From Utricularia gibba (lineage: Eukaryota; Streptophyta; Magnoliopsida; Lamiales; Lentibulariaceae), in assembly GCA_002189035.1 (NCBI GenBank), contig NEEC01000002.1, forward strand, positions 124,001 to 188,000: a stretch of 64,000 nt of DNA. Direction: 5' to 3'. This document shows, in pieces, positions 22,457-34,400 of the stretch. Numbering within the stretch: position 1 is the first letter of the stretch; every line of letters starts with the position of its first letter. Made by a program: the position numbers and the translations under genes. The notes under the pieces are model-generated. The model was given only the letters and a program-made list of their open reading frames with translations, did not search any database and was not told where the DNA came from.

Positions 22457-25194
22457 ATGGCGGCCTCAAGGTCGATTCCTTGCATCTGCTCTCTTGTCTT
22501 CGTTTCGGTTATCACTGGGGCATATTCTCAACCACCTTACCAGCAGAACAGTCAAGCACTCTACCCCTTCCTTCATCGGCCACCTCCACCGACAGTGCCT
22601 CCGCCGCCCCCGACAGCGCTTCCGCCGCCCCGACAGTGCCTCCGCCGCCCCCGAGAGTGATTGTGGCTGTCGCGGTGACATCTGCTTCCACTTTGGTTTT
22701 ATCTGGGGCTCTGTTCCTTTTGTTTCTGCGGTTCTGCAGATTCGAGCGACAGAGGGTTGCTAGTTTACCTTCAGATGAAGAGGGGAAAAGGGTGTTGCCT
22801 CTGAATGATGTTTTTGTTCGTAAGAACTGGGATTTGAAGGGGGTGATTGTGGATGAGAATGGAGTGAATATGGTGTATTGGAGGATTTTGGAAAACGGTG
22901 GAAGTGGGCTAAGCTTCAAGAAACAGATTTATAGAAGCTCAGAGGAAGACCAGAGAACAACGGCGACTAGCCCAGAATCAACACCGTCGAATCAAGAACA
23001 CCCTCTTCTCCGGAGCATGTCTTCTACTTCTGAAGCTAAGGTGTTTCCCGAAACAGAAACGTCTGAAAATGTTTCGCGACATACACCGCCGACACCCATC
23101 AAACGACCTGTTCCACTGCCGTTTCCATTTTCATCGCAGTCTTCGCTGGCTGCAGCCGCTCCTCCTCCACCGCCACCACCCATCAAACGTCCTTCTGCTC
23201 CGCCATTTCCATCATTATTGGACTCTTCGCTGGCTGCAGCCGCTACTCCTCCACCGCCAACACCCATCAGACGTCCTTCTGCTCCGCCATTTCCATCATT
23301 ATTGAACTCTTCGCTGGCTGCAGCCGCTCCTCCTCCACCGCCAACACCCATCAGATGTCCTTCTGCTCCGCCATTTCCATCATTATTGAACTCTTCGCTG
23401 GCTGCAGCCGCTCCTCCTCCACCGCCAACACCCATCAGACGTCCTTCTGCTCCGCCATTTCCATCATTATTGGACTCTTCGCTGGCTGCAGCCGCTCCAC
23501 CTCCACCTCCCATCAAACATCCTTCTGCACCGCCGTCTTCATCATTATCGCGCTCTTCGCTGGCTGCAGTTGCTCCTCCTCCTCCACCACCACCACCCAT
23601 CAAACGTCCTGCTCCAACGCCATCTCCATCATCATTGCACTCTTCGCTGATCGCAGCGGCTCCACCTCCACCGCCATTACCCGTCAAACGTCCTGCTCCA
23701 CCGCCCCCACGGCCAACTCAATCTTCACTGGCTGCAGGGGCTCCTCCCCTACCGTTGCCGCCCAGCAGACGCCCTGTTCCACCGATGGCCCCTCAGCCAA
23801 AAGTTAATGCTTCAGCGTCATCTTCTTCTCCCGGAGAATCGACGCCGACAAACAGACCTGGGGAAATCAAACTGAAGCCTCTGCACTGGGAAAAGGTGAA
23901 TCCAAATCCTGATCACTCCATGGTGTGGGATAATGTTGTCAAGGGCTCTTTCAGGTATTCACCCATTCTAGATACAATCCTTTCTTCAGTGTTGGACTTC
24001 TACATGGTTTCATTTGCTGTTTCATTTCTCTGCAGTTTCGATGGTGATCTAATGGAATTGCTGTTCGGATACACAGCCACAAACACCATGAGCAATGACT
24101 TGACATCAACACCCAGACAAGCAAAAACAGAGCCATCTCAGATCTTCATCCTTGATCCTCGTAAATCTCAGAACACAGCTATTGTGCTGAAATCTCTTGG
24201 TGCCACATGTGATGAAATCATGGATTCACTCATTGAAGGGCAAGGCCTGCATGCTGACATCATTGAAAAACTTGCAAAAATCGCTCCAACCCAAGAAGAA
24301 ACATCTAAACTTCTTGCATTTGATGGAGATCCCACTAAACTTGCTGATGCTGAATCATTCCTGTACCAGCTCCTGAAAGCAGTACCCTCCGCCTTTATCC
24401 GTTCCAAGGCTATGCTCTTCAGGGCATCATATGATGCCGAGGTTTCTCATGCCAGAGAATCTTTGGAGTCTCTTGAGTCTGCCTGCAAGGAACTTAGAAC
24501 TCGTGGATTGTTCTTGAAGCTTCTCGAAGCTGTTCTCAAGACAGGAAACAGATTGAACGCGGGTACATGGAGAGGAAATGCGGAGGCCTTTAACCTCAAT
24601 GCTCTGAAAAAACTAGCTGATGTAAAAAGTTCTGATGGAAAGACCACACTCCTGCAGTTTGTTGTCCAAGAAGTAGTTCGTACAGAGGGAAAACGCTGCC
24701 TGATGAACAGAACACAGAGCTTGCAGAAGGGAGACGCAGAAAGAGAATATATGATCCATGGCTTGCCCATTGTCGGTGGTTTGAGTTCAGAATTCTCAAA
24801 CGTGAAAAAGGCAGCACCTTTGGACAGGGATTCTCTTCTCAAAACGATATCATCCTTGGAAACCCAGATTTCTGAATTTAGAAAAAGGGTGGAGAAATGC
24901 GGAACCCAGGGAGGATTTGCGAACAGAATGAAGCGTTTTCTTGAAACTGCGGAATTGGAGATGCAGGCGGTTAAAGAAGAGCAAACTCGAGTAATGGAGC
25001 TGGTGAAGAAAACAACGAATTACTATCACGCTGGATCACAGAGACATGATGAGACGAATCCATTTCAGTTGTTTGTGATCATAAGAGATTTCTTGGTGAT
25101 GGTAGATCGGGTATGCATTGAAATTACCCGAAGCGTGCAGAGACGAAGGACGGTAGCTCATTTCCTCCCGGAAGACGGTCGCCGAGGATCTTAG
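22457..25194 (+). CDS. class I formin, FH1-FH2 (one frame break in the N-terminus)
   Basis: Membrane-anchored actin nucleator. The protein has a signal peptide (MAASRSIPCICSLVFVSVIT), a short Pro-rich extracellular part, a transmembrane helix (VIVAVAVTSASTLVLSGALF), a long FH1 region and a C-terminal FH2 domain starting LKPLHWEKV. FH2 includes GDLMELLFGY, LKTGNRLNAGTWRG and LLQFVVQEVVRTEG. The signal peptide (22457 on) and the rest are in different frames. The repeat GCCGCCCCCGACAG is intact at 22600 but has four Cs instead of five at 22628-22631, so one C is missing. One 81-base intron (23955-24035) interrupts FH2 at KGSF/FDGDL; it has no stop and stays in frame. The FH1 carries an 84-base tandem repeat. 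Closest to group I plant formins; the exact number is unknown. Confidence 0.92.
23139..23790. repeat. 84-base coding minisatellite in FH1, about eight units
   Basis: Each unit encodes roughly SSLAAAAPPPPPTPIRRPSA then PPFPSLL(N/D). The middle units (about 23220-23490) are nearly identical in DNA; the outer ones diverge in length and sequence. It multiplies profilin-binding proline tracts. Confidence 0.9.
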
Positions 25195-26333
25195 GAGGAG
25201 TCCCAATCCTCGGAGAGCAGTTTCCGTGTCTCATACTCAGAGTTCATAATGTAAAGACGGGGAAAGCCGGCAGGGTCGAATTGATGCGGATCAATGCCTG
25301 CCTTTGTACAGATCTTATAGGCAAACAAGAATTGCAAACATGTAGTGAGGAATAAGAACATTCATTTGCTCACAGGCGAAACACGATCAGAAATACATCT
25401 TGTTTTTTCGATAAGAGAGGCAACTGTGGAGCTTTTTTATAAAGTTCACACAAGCATCACCTGAGAATAGGGCGATGGGCCAAGGTGATCGATCAGGTTC
25501 TTGTCTACGCAAAAACTAGTCCACCCTCATTCTGGTATCCTACCAAGGAAGTCCCAGCTTTGCCGCCAAAAACCTGCAACTCTGGAGCTTTTTTATAAAA
25601 AATCTTTACCTGTTCCATAGCGGTTGGCCTAGTTTCAGCCCAGGAATTGGATTTATTTCAACAAAATTTTCCAGCACAGAAAGATCGCAAGAAAAAGAAA
25701 TGATGACATTTCAGAAAGCTGTACCCTTTCGTAACATAACTATCGAGAATGCGAAAGAATAATGAAATTAGGTCAAAGAAGATGAGATGCAACCCGCAGA
25801 AGAAACCATCGGTAATAAGAAGCCCATACCATACCTTTCCTTCCCTTGTACTATAGCAGGGATATATGGATTGCGGGGGTCGATGGAGGTCCGCAGCCAT
25901 CAGAGGCTTCGCCAGATGGGATCGCCGGAACCACGATCCTACCGTGAACGGAGGTGAAGGTGGGCCCGTGCCGGAACCAATATGGACCCCATTATAAAGC
26001 TCCTTTTTAAAAAATAATAATAATGAGATGGATACATTAATTTTTTCATTGGTAAAAAGATATTCAGACATCCTGCAAAAAAGTCGTGCTGGCGAGCGAG
26101 ATCAATAATATATATATTATTATTCAGGGATAGCTCTAATATATTATTACTATAATTATTATATTATATTGATTACCGACTGGATAGCTGCTGCCTCCCA
26201 TTAAATAATAATAAATGCAAAATCAGATGAAATTCAGGAGTCCGTGGAATTTGATTTACAGCGCGGCATAAATCAAAGAATGCAGTAAAAAAGAACAAAA
26301 CAAAACAAAAGACGGAGCCCCGTGATCCTGCGC
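25195..26333. other. convergent intergenic region
   Basis: Lies between the 3' ends of the formin (+) and the GATL gene (minus). AT-rich TATA/ATTA stretches occur at 26105-26170. No gene recognised. Confidence 0.5.
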
Positions 26334-27445
26334 TTACCATAGGTAAAACCCGGAGGCTGTGACGTGCTGTTGTACTCTTCGCTGGAAGGCTTGTACGCTG
26401 CTCTCCTGCCCCTTGAACAAATCGTAGGGCTCCCAGAGGTGATCTAAGGGGCACGGCCGCCGCTCGTCCAGCCTCACCCAGGGCTTCCCCTTCCCGCTCC
26501 AGTGCATCAGGCTCACCGGACCGGGATGCAGCGGCCTACACGACCCCGCCACGTTGTCCCCTCCCAGCCCGTGCTGATTCCACCGGTGATCTATCGGCTC
26601 CACGTTGCCTCCGAAGACCAGGAGGAATGGCGGCAGGGAACCCAGTTCGTAGATGCGGTTCTTTCTCTGAAGCTCCATCCACCTCTCCAGATCGTCCCGG
26701 AAATTCCCCTCCCTCCATCGCCTCAGATCCATCACCATCACCCCTGTGTTGAAGTAGCAGGGTTTGCGAGATCCGAACGACAGGTGTAATTCCGGGTCGG
26801 ACCAGAATCTCGCCGTGAAGTATTTGGTGAAATTGGCGTGACAGTATTCCGGAGCTCCGATCACTCTCCCCGACTGCAGCTTCACCTCCCAGAGCTTGGC
26901 GATGTCGTCGACCAACACCAGATCCGAATCCAGATAAATGACCCGGTCAACGCAGGGGTCGAGGATGTCGCCGAGGTAATTCCGTGCGTAGTTCAACGGA
27001 TTCTCCAAGGCGACCGGATGGAGGAGGAGATGAGGTTTATGACACGGTCCTCGCGGAAAATGTAGACCTTGAAGCTGAGGGATGGGAAAACGGATCTCAC
27101 CAGTTGGGTGAGGACACGCGGACTCTCCGGGTTGAACTCCGCCGCGATGAAGTGAAAGAAAACGCGTTCGGGGCAGGAGGCGTGGCGCAGGACGGAGTGG
27201 ACCGCCGCGACGGAGCCGCGCAGGTACTCGGAATCCAGCGTCATGGCGACGTGAACCGTCGCCGGGTCACACGACGTAACCGGGGCGTTGCTTGGAATCC
27301 TGGGACATCCGACGCCGTCCCGGTACTCGGGCGCCTCTGTGAAGCCCGAGTAGCCCCGGGCATCCCCCGGAAAAGAGCGAATGGCGTGACCGCAGGCTAC
27401 AAGAAGCAGAAGAAGAAGCAGAGAAGCAAACGCGAAAGGGCCCAT
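26334..27445 (-). CDS. GATL-type GT8 glycosyltransferase (one frame break)
   Basis: Galacturonosyltransferase-like protein of GT family 8, a Golgi enzyme class linked to pectin and xylan synthesis (PARVUS/GATL1 relatives). It is intronless, as usual for GATLs, and about 370 residues long. The N-terminus is a signal/anchor ([20 protein letters not shown]). Then come [20 protein letters not shown], the DxD motif in [28 protein letters not shown] and [13 protein letters not shown]. The frame breaks between LISSSIRS and [13 protein letters not shown]: near 27009-27015 the strand reads TCGCCTTGG where TCG GCC TTG G is expected, so one G is missing. Residues on both sides are highly conserved, favouring sequence error. 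Which GATL subgroup it belongs to is not resolved. Confidence 0.9.
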
Positions 27446-28261
27446 GACGCTATCGGAACCACCAATGGGCCCTCCTCCCTTCCGCCGCCCTCACTCCTCA
27501 CATACGACGGATTCCTTGTTACAGGTAGCTGTAAAAGCGGAGGAGAGAGCCGGTGGAGCACTGCATTCGGACAAGCACTCATCTCGCGGAGCTGCTATTT
27601 ATGTTTCCACGCGCAGATGCAGACAGAAGGAAGCATTGTTTACAGACGCGTGAAAGCTGGGATTTTGTTTGAATGAGTTTCTTTTTCATTTAATGAACAA
27701 AATAATTAATTACATTCACAGTCCCGACCCGCCCCGCCCCGCCCCGGCCCACTTCCTCCCATTAAAAAAACCCTCTGCTTCCTATTTATTTATTGTCGGT
27801 TTTGTATTAATTATTACATGGTACGATGTACTTGTCCGCATTGCAACCCACTGCAAAGGGAAAATTTTTCTTTTTGTATTCAAAATTTGATTTTCTTTTT
27901 TCGTGTGTATAATATAATCCGAATTAGGGCAATCCCAATTTATTTTTTAGTAACAAAACGACAAGGGAAAAGAGTTGTACAGCTGGAGGCCAACAATGGC
28001 AGACGGAAGCCCGAGGAGAGGAGGAGGCCGGCAGGCATAATTATGGCGGCCCCGGCCCCGTCCAGATCAGCGGTCAGTTTTTAATATTGACGGCTCCCTG
28101 CAACCGTCACCATCCGGCCACGTGGCCCTCTCTTTCTTCTTCCGCTGCCCCTACGGCCAATAATGAAAAATTACTATGATACGGCCGCCGGGAGAGTGGA
28201 GTTTCCGGTCGCTGTTATCGATCAATGATCGGTGTAATGCTACCCTCAAGATTCGTAACTG
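27446..28261. other. GATL upstream region
   Basis: Contains an ATAAATAG element on the minus strand near 27596-27603, about 150 bases before the GATL ATG, and a GC-rich CCGCC repeat at 27722-27750. No gene recognised. Confidence 0.5.
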
Positions 28262-30730
28262 TCACCAATAATCGCCGCAGGAGCATGAGCCCTGGCGAAA
28301 GAGATGAAACCTGTTTGAATCCCTCACGATGATCTCCCTTCCTGTGTATTCTGATATCAGCTTTGTCAACGAATGACAGTCTCCACAAATGCGCAGATTC
28401 TTGTAGATCCGGATGGTCGTTTTCGAGGGACTGTTCAGGATTCCGTACATGATCGCTAGCCTCTCGCTGTGGCTCGTGAGTATGCTCTCTTTCTCGTCGT
28501 CCTCCACGTCCTGCAGGACGAAGCTGTGGTCCGGTGTGTACCCCAGAGACTTGAGCTTCGCGGTTAGACCAGCCAGCTCCTTGTATATCACTTCACTCTG
28601 GGGATGACTCTGGTTGCCGGTGTAGAAAACTTCAACCCTGTTGTTCATTTCAACTGAACTCCAGCCGGGAGTCTTGGACAAGCCCCTCTCTCTGGCTAAA
28701 GATCTCACCTCATCTGAACCATCCCACCGCCGGAAGTTGGCGTAGAGATTCGAGAGCAGAACATAATATCCGACATTCTCTGGATCAAGACTGAAAAGGG
28801 TAGCCGAGGCCTTTCTTCCCAGTTCTACATTTCCATGGATTCTACACGCACCAAGAAGAGCACCCCACACGGTGGCATCTGGCTTCAGGGGCATCCTGAT
28901 GATAAAATCATATGCAGTTTCGAGTTGCCCGGCTCGACCAAACAAGTCCACCATGCAGCCATAGTGCTTCACTGTAGGCCTGATTCCGAAGTCTTTTTCC
29001 ATCATCTGGAAATATGCTCTTCCCTGATCAACCAAACCAGAATGACTGCAAGCAGTTAACAACGACAGAAAGGTTACTTGGTCTGGAACCACTTCTTCAT
29101 TCAACATATCGTTGAAAAGCTGAATTGACGTCTCTCCGAGGCCATGGAGTCCATGGCACGATATGATGGCATTCCATGGAACAGAGGTATCCCTAGGTAC
29201 CTCAGAGAACAATAACAATGCCTCATCAAGTCTCCCACATTTCCCGTACAGATCAATAAGGCAAGTGCCTACAAACACATCCAGGTCCAAGCACTCTTTG
29301 AGAGCTTGACAGTGAATCCTTGTGCCATCTCTCAGGTCACCCAGATGGGCACAGGCGGGCAAAACTGAGACCCAAGTTCCCTGGTTACGTGCAACGCCAC
29401 CGACATCCATCATTTTGTTGTATAGTTCTACAGCCTGGGCAGCAAAGCCATTTTGAGCATGCCCGCTAATGATCGTGTTCCAGGAGATGACATCCTTGTG
29501 AGCAAGTTCATCAAAAACCTTCTTAGCAGAGTCAATCATGCATAATTTAGCATACATGTCAACCACTGCATTTCCAATGACAGGGTCGTCGTCCATAACC
29601 CAATGCCTTCTGGTAATGAATCCATGAGCAGATTTGGCTGAGAGAATATCCTTCGTCTGAGCAAAACTACTACATAAACTAACCAGAGTCAGAGAATCTG
29701 GTTGAATTCTGTGGGATTGCATCAGAGTGAAAAGCTCCTGCACATCATACGGACGGTTGTTTTGCTCAAAAGCTGCAAGTATCGAATTCCATGACACTAA
29801 ATCTCTATGATCCATGCTGTTAAACACGTTTAGTGCACATTCTAATTCTCCAATCTTGGCATACATGTTGATCAAAGCATTTGAAACAAATACATTGAAT
29901 TCCAAACCACGCTTAATTGCATACAAGTGGATCAGTAATCCGAGCAGCATATAATTCATTTGGGCACATACAGAAAGGATGGTGGAAACAGTCATGGAAT
30001 CCATGTCTACGCCCTCCATTTTCATATATTCCAAAATGTGCAACGCCTCCTTTCCACTACCATTAAGGCAAAATCCAGAAATCACAGCATTCCAACATCC
30101 CATATCACGGCATGGCATGTCCTTAAAAATTATAAAAGCTCTATCAGCATGGCCTAACCGGCAATACATGTGCACCAAAGAAGCAGCAACATACACATCC
30201 CACTGAAATCCTAATTTCAAAATCCAACCATGGAACCTTGATCCATCTTGCAAAGATCTACTCGCTTTTAAAACTGTGGGAAACGTATGAAGATCGGGTC
30301 TCACATCCGACATAGCGAGCATTTCAAGTACACACTTTACTGCCTTACGAAATTGTCTATTCCGAACATAAGCTGATACCATGGAGTTCCATGTATATGC
30401 ATCTTTCCCTGAAATTTGATAGAAAGTTATTTGAGACGTGGTAAGATCACCAAGATGGGCGTACAAGTTGACAAGCCTCGTGCAAATAAACCTGCTCTGC
30501 GCCGTCCCTGTAACTATAAGAAGAGTGTGAACACGTTTCACACTCTCCGGTGTAGTGCACGCGTTGAATAAAACCTCGATGTCGATCACACTGGTACCTC
30601 CATAGGAACCAGTCGACAAATCGCTGATGAACTTCCCACTGTTCGAGCGTAAGCAACCTCTTGAGATAAGCACAGACATGCGAAAGGGCCCATCTTTGTA
30701 GATGGGCAGCAATCTACATATGGGAAACAT
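28262..30730 (-). CDS. PPR protein, PLS-E-DYW type, EMB2758 (At4g33990)-like
   Basis: Organelle RNA-editing type pentatricopeptide repeat protein, single exon, 822 residues. About a dozen PPR motifs run from residue 60 to 620, for example DAYTWNSMVSAYVRNRQFRK, DVISWNTIISGHAQNGFAAQ and VPWNAIISCHGLHG. The E domain (ALLGACRIHGNVELGRKAS) is followed by the DYW domain with HSERLA(I), CGDCHS and the terminal CSCGDYW. HSE and CxxC are the zinc-binding deaminase residues, and both are present. The overall pattern, such as NQGTWVSVLPAC and VEVFYTGNQSHP, matches Arabidopsis EMB2758. Starts at 30730 or 30679 are possible; the N-terminus is basic and Ser-rich as for a mitochondrial or plastid presequence. 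The target transcript is unknown. Confidence 0.93.
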   Translation of the reverse strand: MFPICRLLPIYKDGPFRMSVLISRGCLRSNSGKFISDLSTGSYGGTSVIDIEVLFNACTTPESVKRVHTLLIVTGTAQSRFICTRLVNLYAHLGDLTTSQITFYQISGKDAYTWNSMVSAYVRNRQFRKAVKCVLEMLAMSDVRPDLHTFPTVLKASRSLQDGSRFHGWILKLGFQWDVYVAASLVHMYCRLGHADRAFIIFKDMPCRDMGCWNAVISGFCLNGSGKEALHILEYMKMEGVDMDSMTVSTILSVCAQMNYMLLGLLIHLYAIKRGLEFNVFVSNALINMYAKIGELECALNVFNSMDHRDLVSWNSILAAFEQNNRPYDVQELFTLMQSHRIQPDSLTLVSLCSSFAQTKDILSAKSAHGFITRRHWVMDDDPVIGNAVVDMYAKLCMIDSAKKVFDELAHKDVISWNTIISGHAQNGFAAQAVELYNKMMDVGGVARNQGTWVSVLPACAHLGDLRDGTRIHCQALKECLDLDVFVGTCLIDLYGKCGRLDEALLLFSEVPRDTSVPWNAIISCHGLHGLGETSIQLFNDMLNEEVVPDQVTFLSLLTACSHSGLVDQGRAYFQMMEKDFGIRPTVKHYGCMVDLFGRAGQLETAYDFIIRMPLKPDATVWGALLGACRIHGNVELGRKASATLFSLDPENVGYYVLLSNLYANFRRWDGSDEVRSLARERGLSKTPGWSSVEMNNRVEVFYTGNQSHPQSEVIYKELAGLTAKLKSLGYTPDHSFVLQDVEDDEKESILTSHSERLAIMYGILNSPSKTTIRIYKNLRICGDCHSLTKLISEYTGREIIVRDSNRFHLFRQGSCSCGDYW

Positions 30731-31458
30731 GGGACATCAAGAGTTGCAGATACATTTCCATAACACATAAAGAGGCAGCGGAAAGGGGATTACCTTAACA
30801 TTCATGAACGATGAAATGCAATACAATCGGAAGTGAAGTTCGTACTGATGAACCGCCGCGCAGTGACAAGAGTCCCACTTTCGCTCCCCAGAAACGATAC
30901 GGTGCAGACGTCTAAACCCTCGCAACCTAAGTAATCCAACACTCCTTTCGGTGATTAGAGCGGCCCGATTTCAACAGAATTTCACACAGAGCGAGGTGTG
31001 GTTGTCGGGTTTGTTTCCGCAGGCAACCCACATCAAATCGAGAGTTTCAATTGTTCCGACACGCTTTGCGATTTCGCCGACTGTAATAAGTATCGTGGTT
31101 TCACACCCAGATTGGAATTGGCCCTTTTGTCATTAGTCAGAGGGCGGGAATTTGGTCTCCCGAGTAGGCTGCGCAGAAACACAATACCAATAGAATACAA
31201 ATAATATGCATTTGCTGCCCAAAAATCCGGCATCTCCAGCTCTTCCAACGCTGAGGAGAACATGCAAGATCTCTGTTTTCACTCCACTAGAACGGGCTCT
31301 TCTTCTACAGCTCGCTCTAGTCTAACTAACAATCCACATTGTGCCTACGCATTATCCCCCCGAGAACCCACATTTCCTTCCTCGTATGAATCACTGGTAT
31401 CTTGGTTGCTGATGGCTGCGCCGAAAAAAAAAAATGAAATCCTTGCTGTGGGGAAGGA
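30731..31458. other. intergenic, PPR leader and SIN3-like 3' end
   Basis: No gene recognised. A 76-codon minus-strand frame at 31263-31033 has no motif and is probably chance. Confidence 0.4.
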
Positions 31459-34400
31459 TCAAGGCGCGCCCAAAGGCAACTTTATTCGTTTGAGCTGCTT
31501 GGTTGAACTCAAGCAGCGATTCTCATGACCCCTCTTCCTTTTTTCTATTCGACATAGAATGTCTGCAGTGTCTGGTGCATACGAGATCTGTGAATTCACG
31601 TCAACAAGAGCTTTTTGAGAACATTCAAGCACTCGGCAACAGTACACGGTTTTTGAAAGTTACCTTCTTTTCGATGCAGTTGATCTTCATCTCGAGGTTG
31701 TTCATGATGACAAGACCCTCCATGGCCTCCATCTCATCTCCACGGAAAAGCCTTCTTTTGAGCCTGCACGACGAATTTCGTTCTGAACAAACTACTCGAA
31801 CTGAAAATTTTTCAAAATGCACATGTAGTTAGTTACACCGCACCTTTTCATGTACATCCCGGTTTTCTCATCTCTGTTGGGTGCAACAGAGAGCAGGTCA
31901 TTGCTTAAATAAGATGCGAAGGCTGGATCCATGGACACAGCAGATGGTTCGATTTTGCCATGCTCATTCCTCATAAGATGTATGGTCATGCGCTTCGCAC
32001 AGGGGAACTGGAGGCAAGTTGAAATTCCAAAATCAAGAGAACACCATTTAAGAAAGAAAAAAACACATCAAGGATAAACAAGAAATCATACGTATTCTAG
32101 TCGATACAAATTATCATCTGGAACAAGAAACCGAGCATTCTCATGGTAAACAGCATCAGTAAATGTTTCAGAATTTCGTGACAATTCATAGTTGTATAGT
32201 TGGAGAAGCTTCATATCGATTTCCTCAGCAGAAATCTTTTGAATCTGCACATCGATATGGAAAAATATTGTCACAACTAGAAAAAATAAGTCTGTGCTAT
32301 AGAAAACAGACCGATAAATTCCAAAATAAATGCTACAATAACCTGTTTGATGAGTTTGTGTATCAGCTTGTCTAAAGTGAAAAGAACATACGACTGAGAA
32401 CCAATGATAGCACGGCAGTTTTCCTCATATTTTACACTATCCAAAGAACCATCCAGAAAACTATGCAGAGCTTCTTTAAATCTGTGATGTCAAGTTCATC
32501 AGCAAAGCCCAAACGAACATATCGCAAGGTTAAAAAAAAATACACCTGGCATATGGATCTTCTGGATGTGTATCACTCAAAACTTTCCATTTATTTCCAG
32601 GAGATGATGAATGCAGCTTGGCAATTAACATCCTCTCATATAACATCTGTGGCAAAAGGGAATCAGGGTGAAAAAGAAATGAAGTGAATGATCTTACAAT
32701 CTACCCGGCTGGTCAGAGTACAAGACTATTTCTGTATTAATATTCAGTATTTAGAATCAAACATGTGTTTTGGTATTTAGCTAGTATCAAACCTACCCTA
32801 TCTACGTTACCTGGTGAAGTCTGAAAAGGAGATAAAATGAATCATTTCCGTAGAAGATTAAACTCTTTTTTTCCATGCGGTCAAATACCCTGGGGCCAGC
32901 CAAGACTATAGGCTTGACAGTTCGTAAGAACTGACCAGGTAACTGTGTAGAACTTTCGGTTTCATGGACATCAATGACACTATCCGCCTCAACTTCAGTC
33001 TCAGCCTTGCTGTTATTTTCATCATCAAGATCATCAGGAGAGCACTCTGCTCCATTCGCAGATTCACTTGCTGAAATATCAGCATTTTCCAAAGCATTGT
33101 CGCTACCAGATGAGCCCTGAGCACTTTCCTCAACATCATCATCGGGATTAGCATCAGTTTCTTCTCCTTCGTTTTCTCCAGAGCTTCGGCCACTCCTGAG
33201 AGGAGTCTGCTCCAATTTTCTATAAATATTCTCTACATTCCTATCCAGAGAAGATTCACCACTTCCCCCTTCACATTTAGAACCAGGCTTTCTTTCTTCC
33301 TGTTTCTGAGCCTTGAGGTCTTTCACCACCATAGCAATCGAGAATGAAATTAGTTTCTGAAACATATACATGAATAGCATTGCAGGGAAAGTTATAAAAT
33401 ACACCTGTTGGTGAGGCTGAAGCAGCACCCCCTATTGTGCTCTCTTCACAAGCAGTACTAGCAATACCTCCACCTACGGTACCAGTCCATTCTCCATGCA
33501 AGAACTTCGTATTCATCATCTTTGAACCACCATTTTGATGTGGAATGCACAAAATATCGCATGCTTCAGGGAGATTACCTGCACCAAGAGAATGACCACC
33601 AATAACCCCATTGTCACTGCATTGAACCACACAAATTCAAGAGGAAAGGACATGCCCATTAAAAAAATTCATCACCTTCATTTCCGGATTTCTCTGATAT
33701 TTTCAAACATGCCGTCTCACCAGTATCATCATCATCATTTTTATGGCCAGAAGAACACACACTTCGAGGCATGCAACTCTTCACTGTTTCATCAACATCG
33801 TTTTCCTCCCCACATGGGGGACGAACATGAAGACCTAGCATTGGCTCAAGGAACAATCGCCAGATAATCATAACTTTGTCACGCTGCTCAGGCGTACACA
33901 CTTTCCTGTAAGTGTGTTTTATGAGCTGATAAAGATCCTCTTGGATGTCTTGATCAGAATACTCAAACTCCAATTCAGGTGTTTTTGGTTGCTTAATCCC
34001 GGCATGCATAAAGAGGGCCATCTCATCTTTATTCAGGTTCTTTTCATTCATTTCTTTGATCTCAGCCAGCAGAGCTAATACGAATAGCATGCATTTGTCA
34101 AGAAGATTTAATTTTCAATGAAAGTAACAGACTGCAAACACGTTTCTATTCCATTAAGTTGAAAATCAGCGGTGACTATCAATACGGTCAGTGAAATGAC
34201 GGAATGCCTAAAGAAGTAGGGGCCTTAAAAGCTTTAAAGGGAGAAAAGTAACTCCACGACGCTGTATCAATGTGAAACAAGAGACAAGTGAATGGACTTA
34301 CAAACATGGCAGCTTTCAAGAATACTGAGCCTGCACAAGCATGCAGTCTCTTTCTAGCCTTTAGCATAAAGAATGCCAAATTTTTCATGCAATTTTATTT

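Noticed and set aside
22992-23687. Long minus-strand Gly/Ala/Glu-rich frame
   Set aside because: Antisense shadow of the formin proline repeat.
31033-31263. 76-codon minus-strand frame between PPR and SNL genes
   Set aside because: No recognisable motif; probably upstream leader of the PPR gene.
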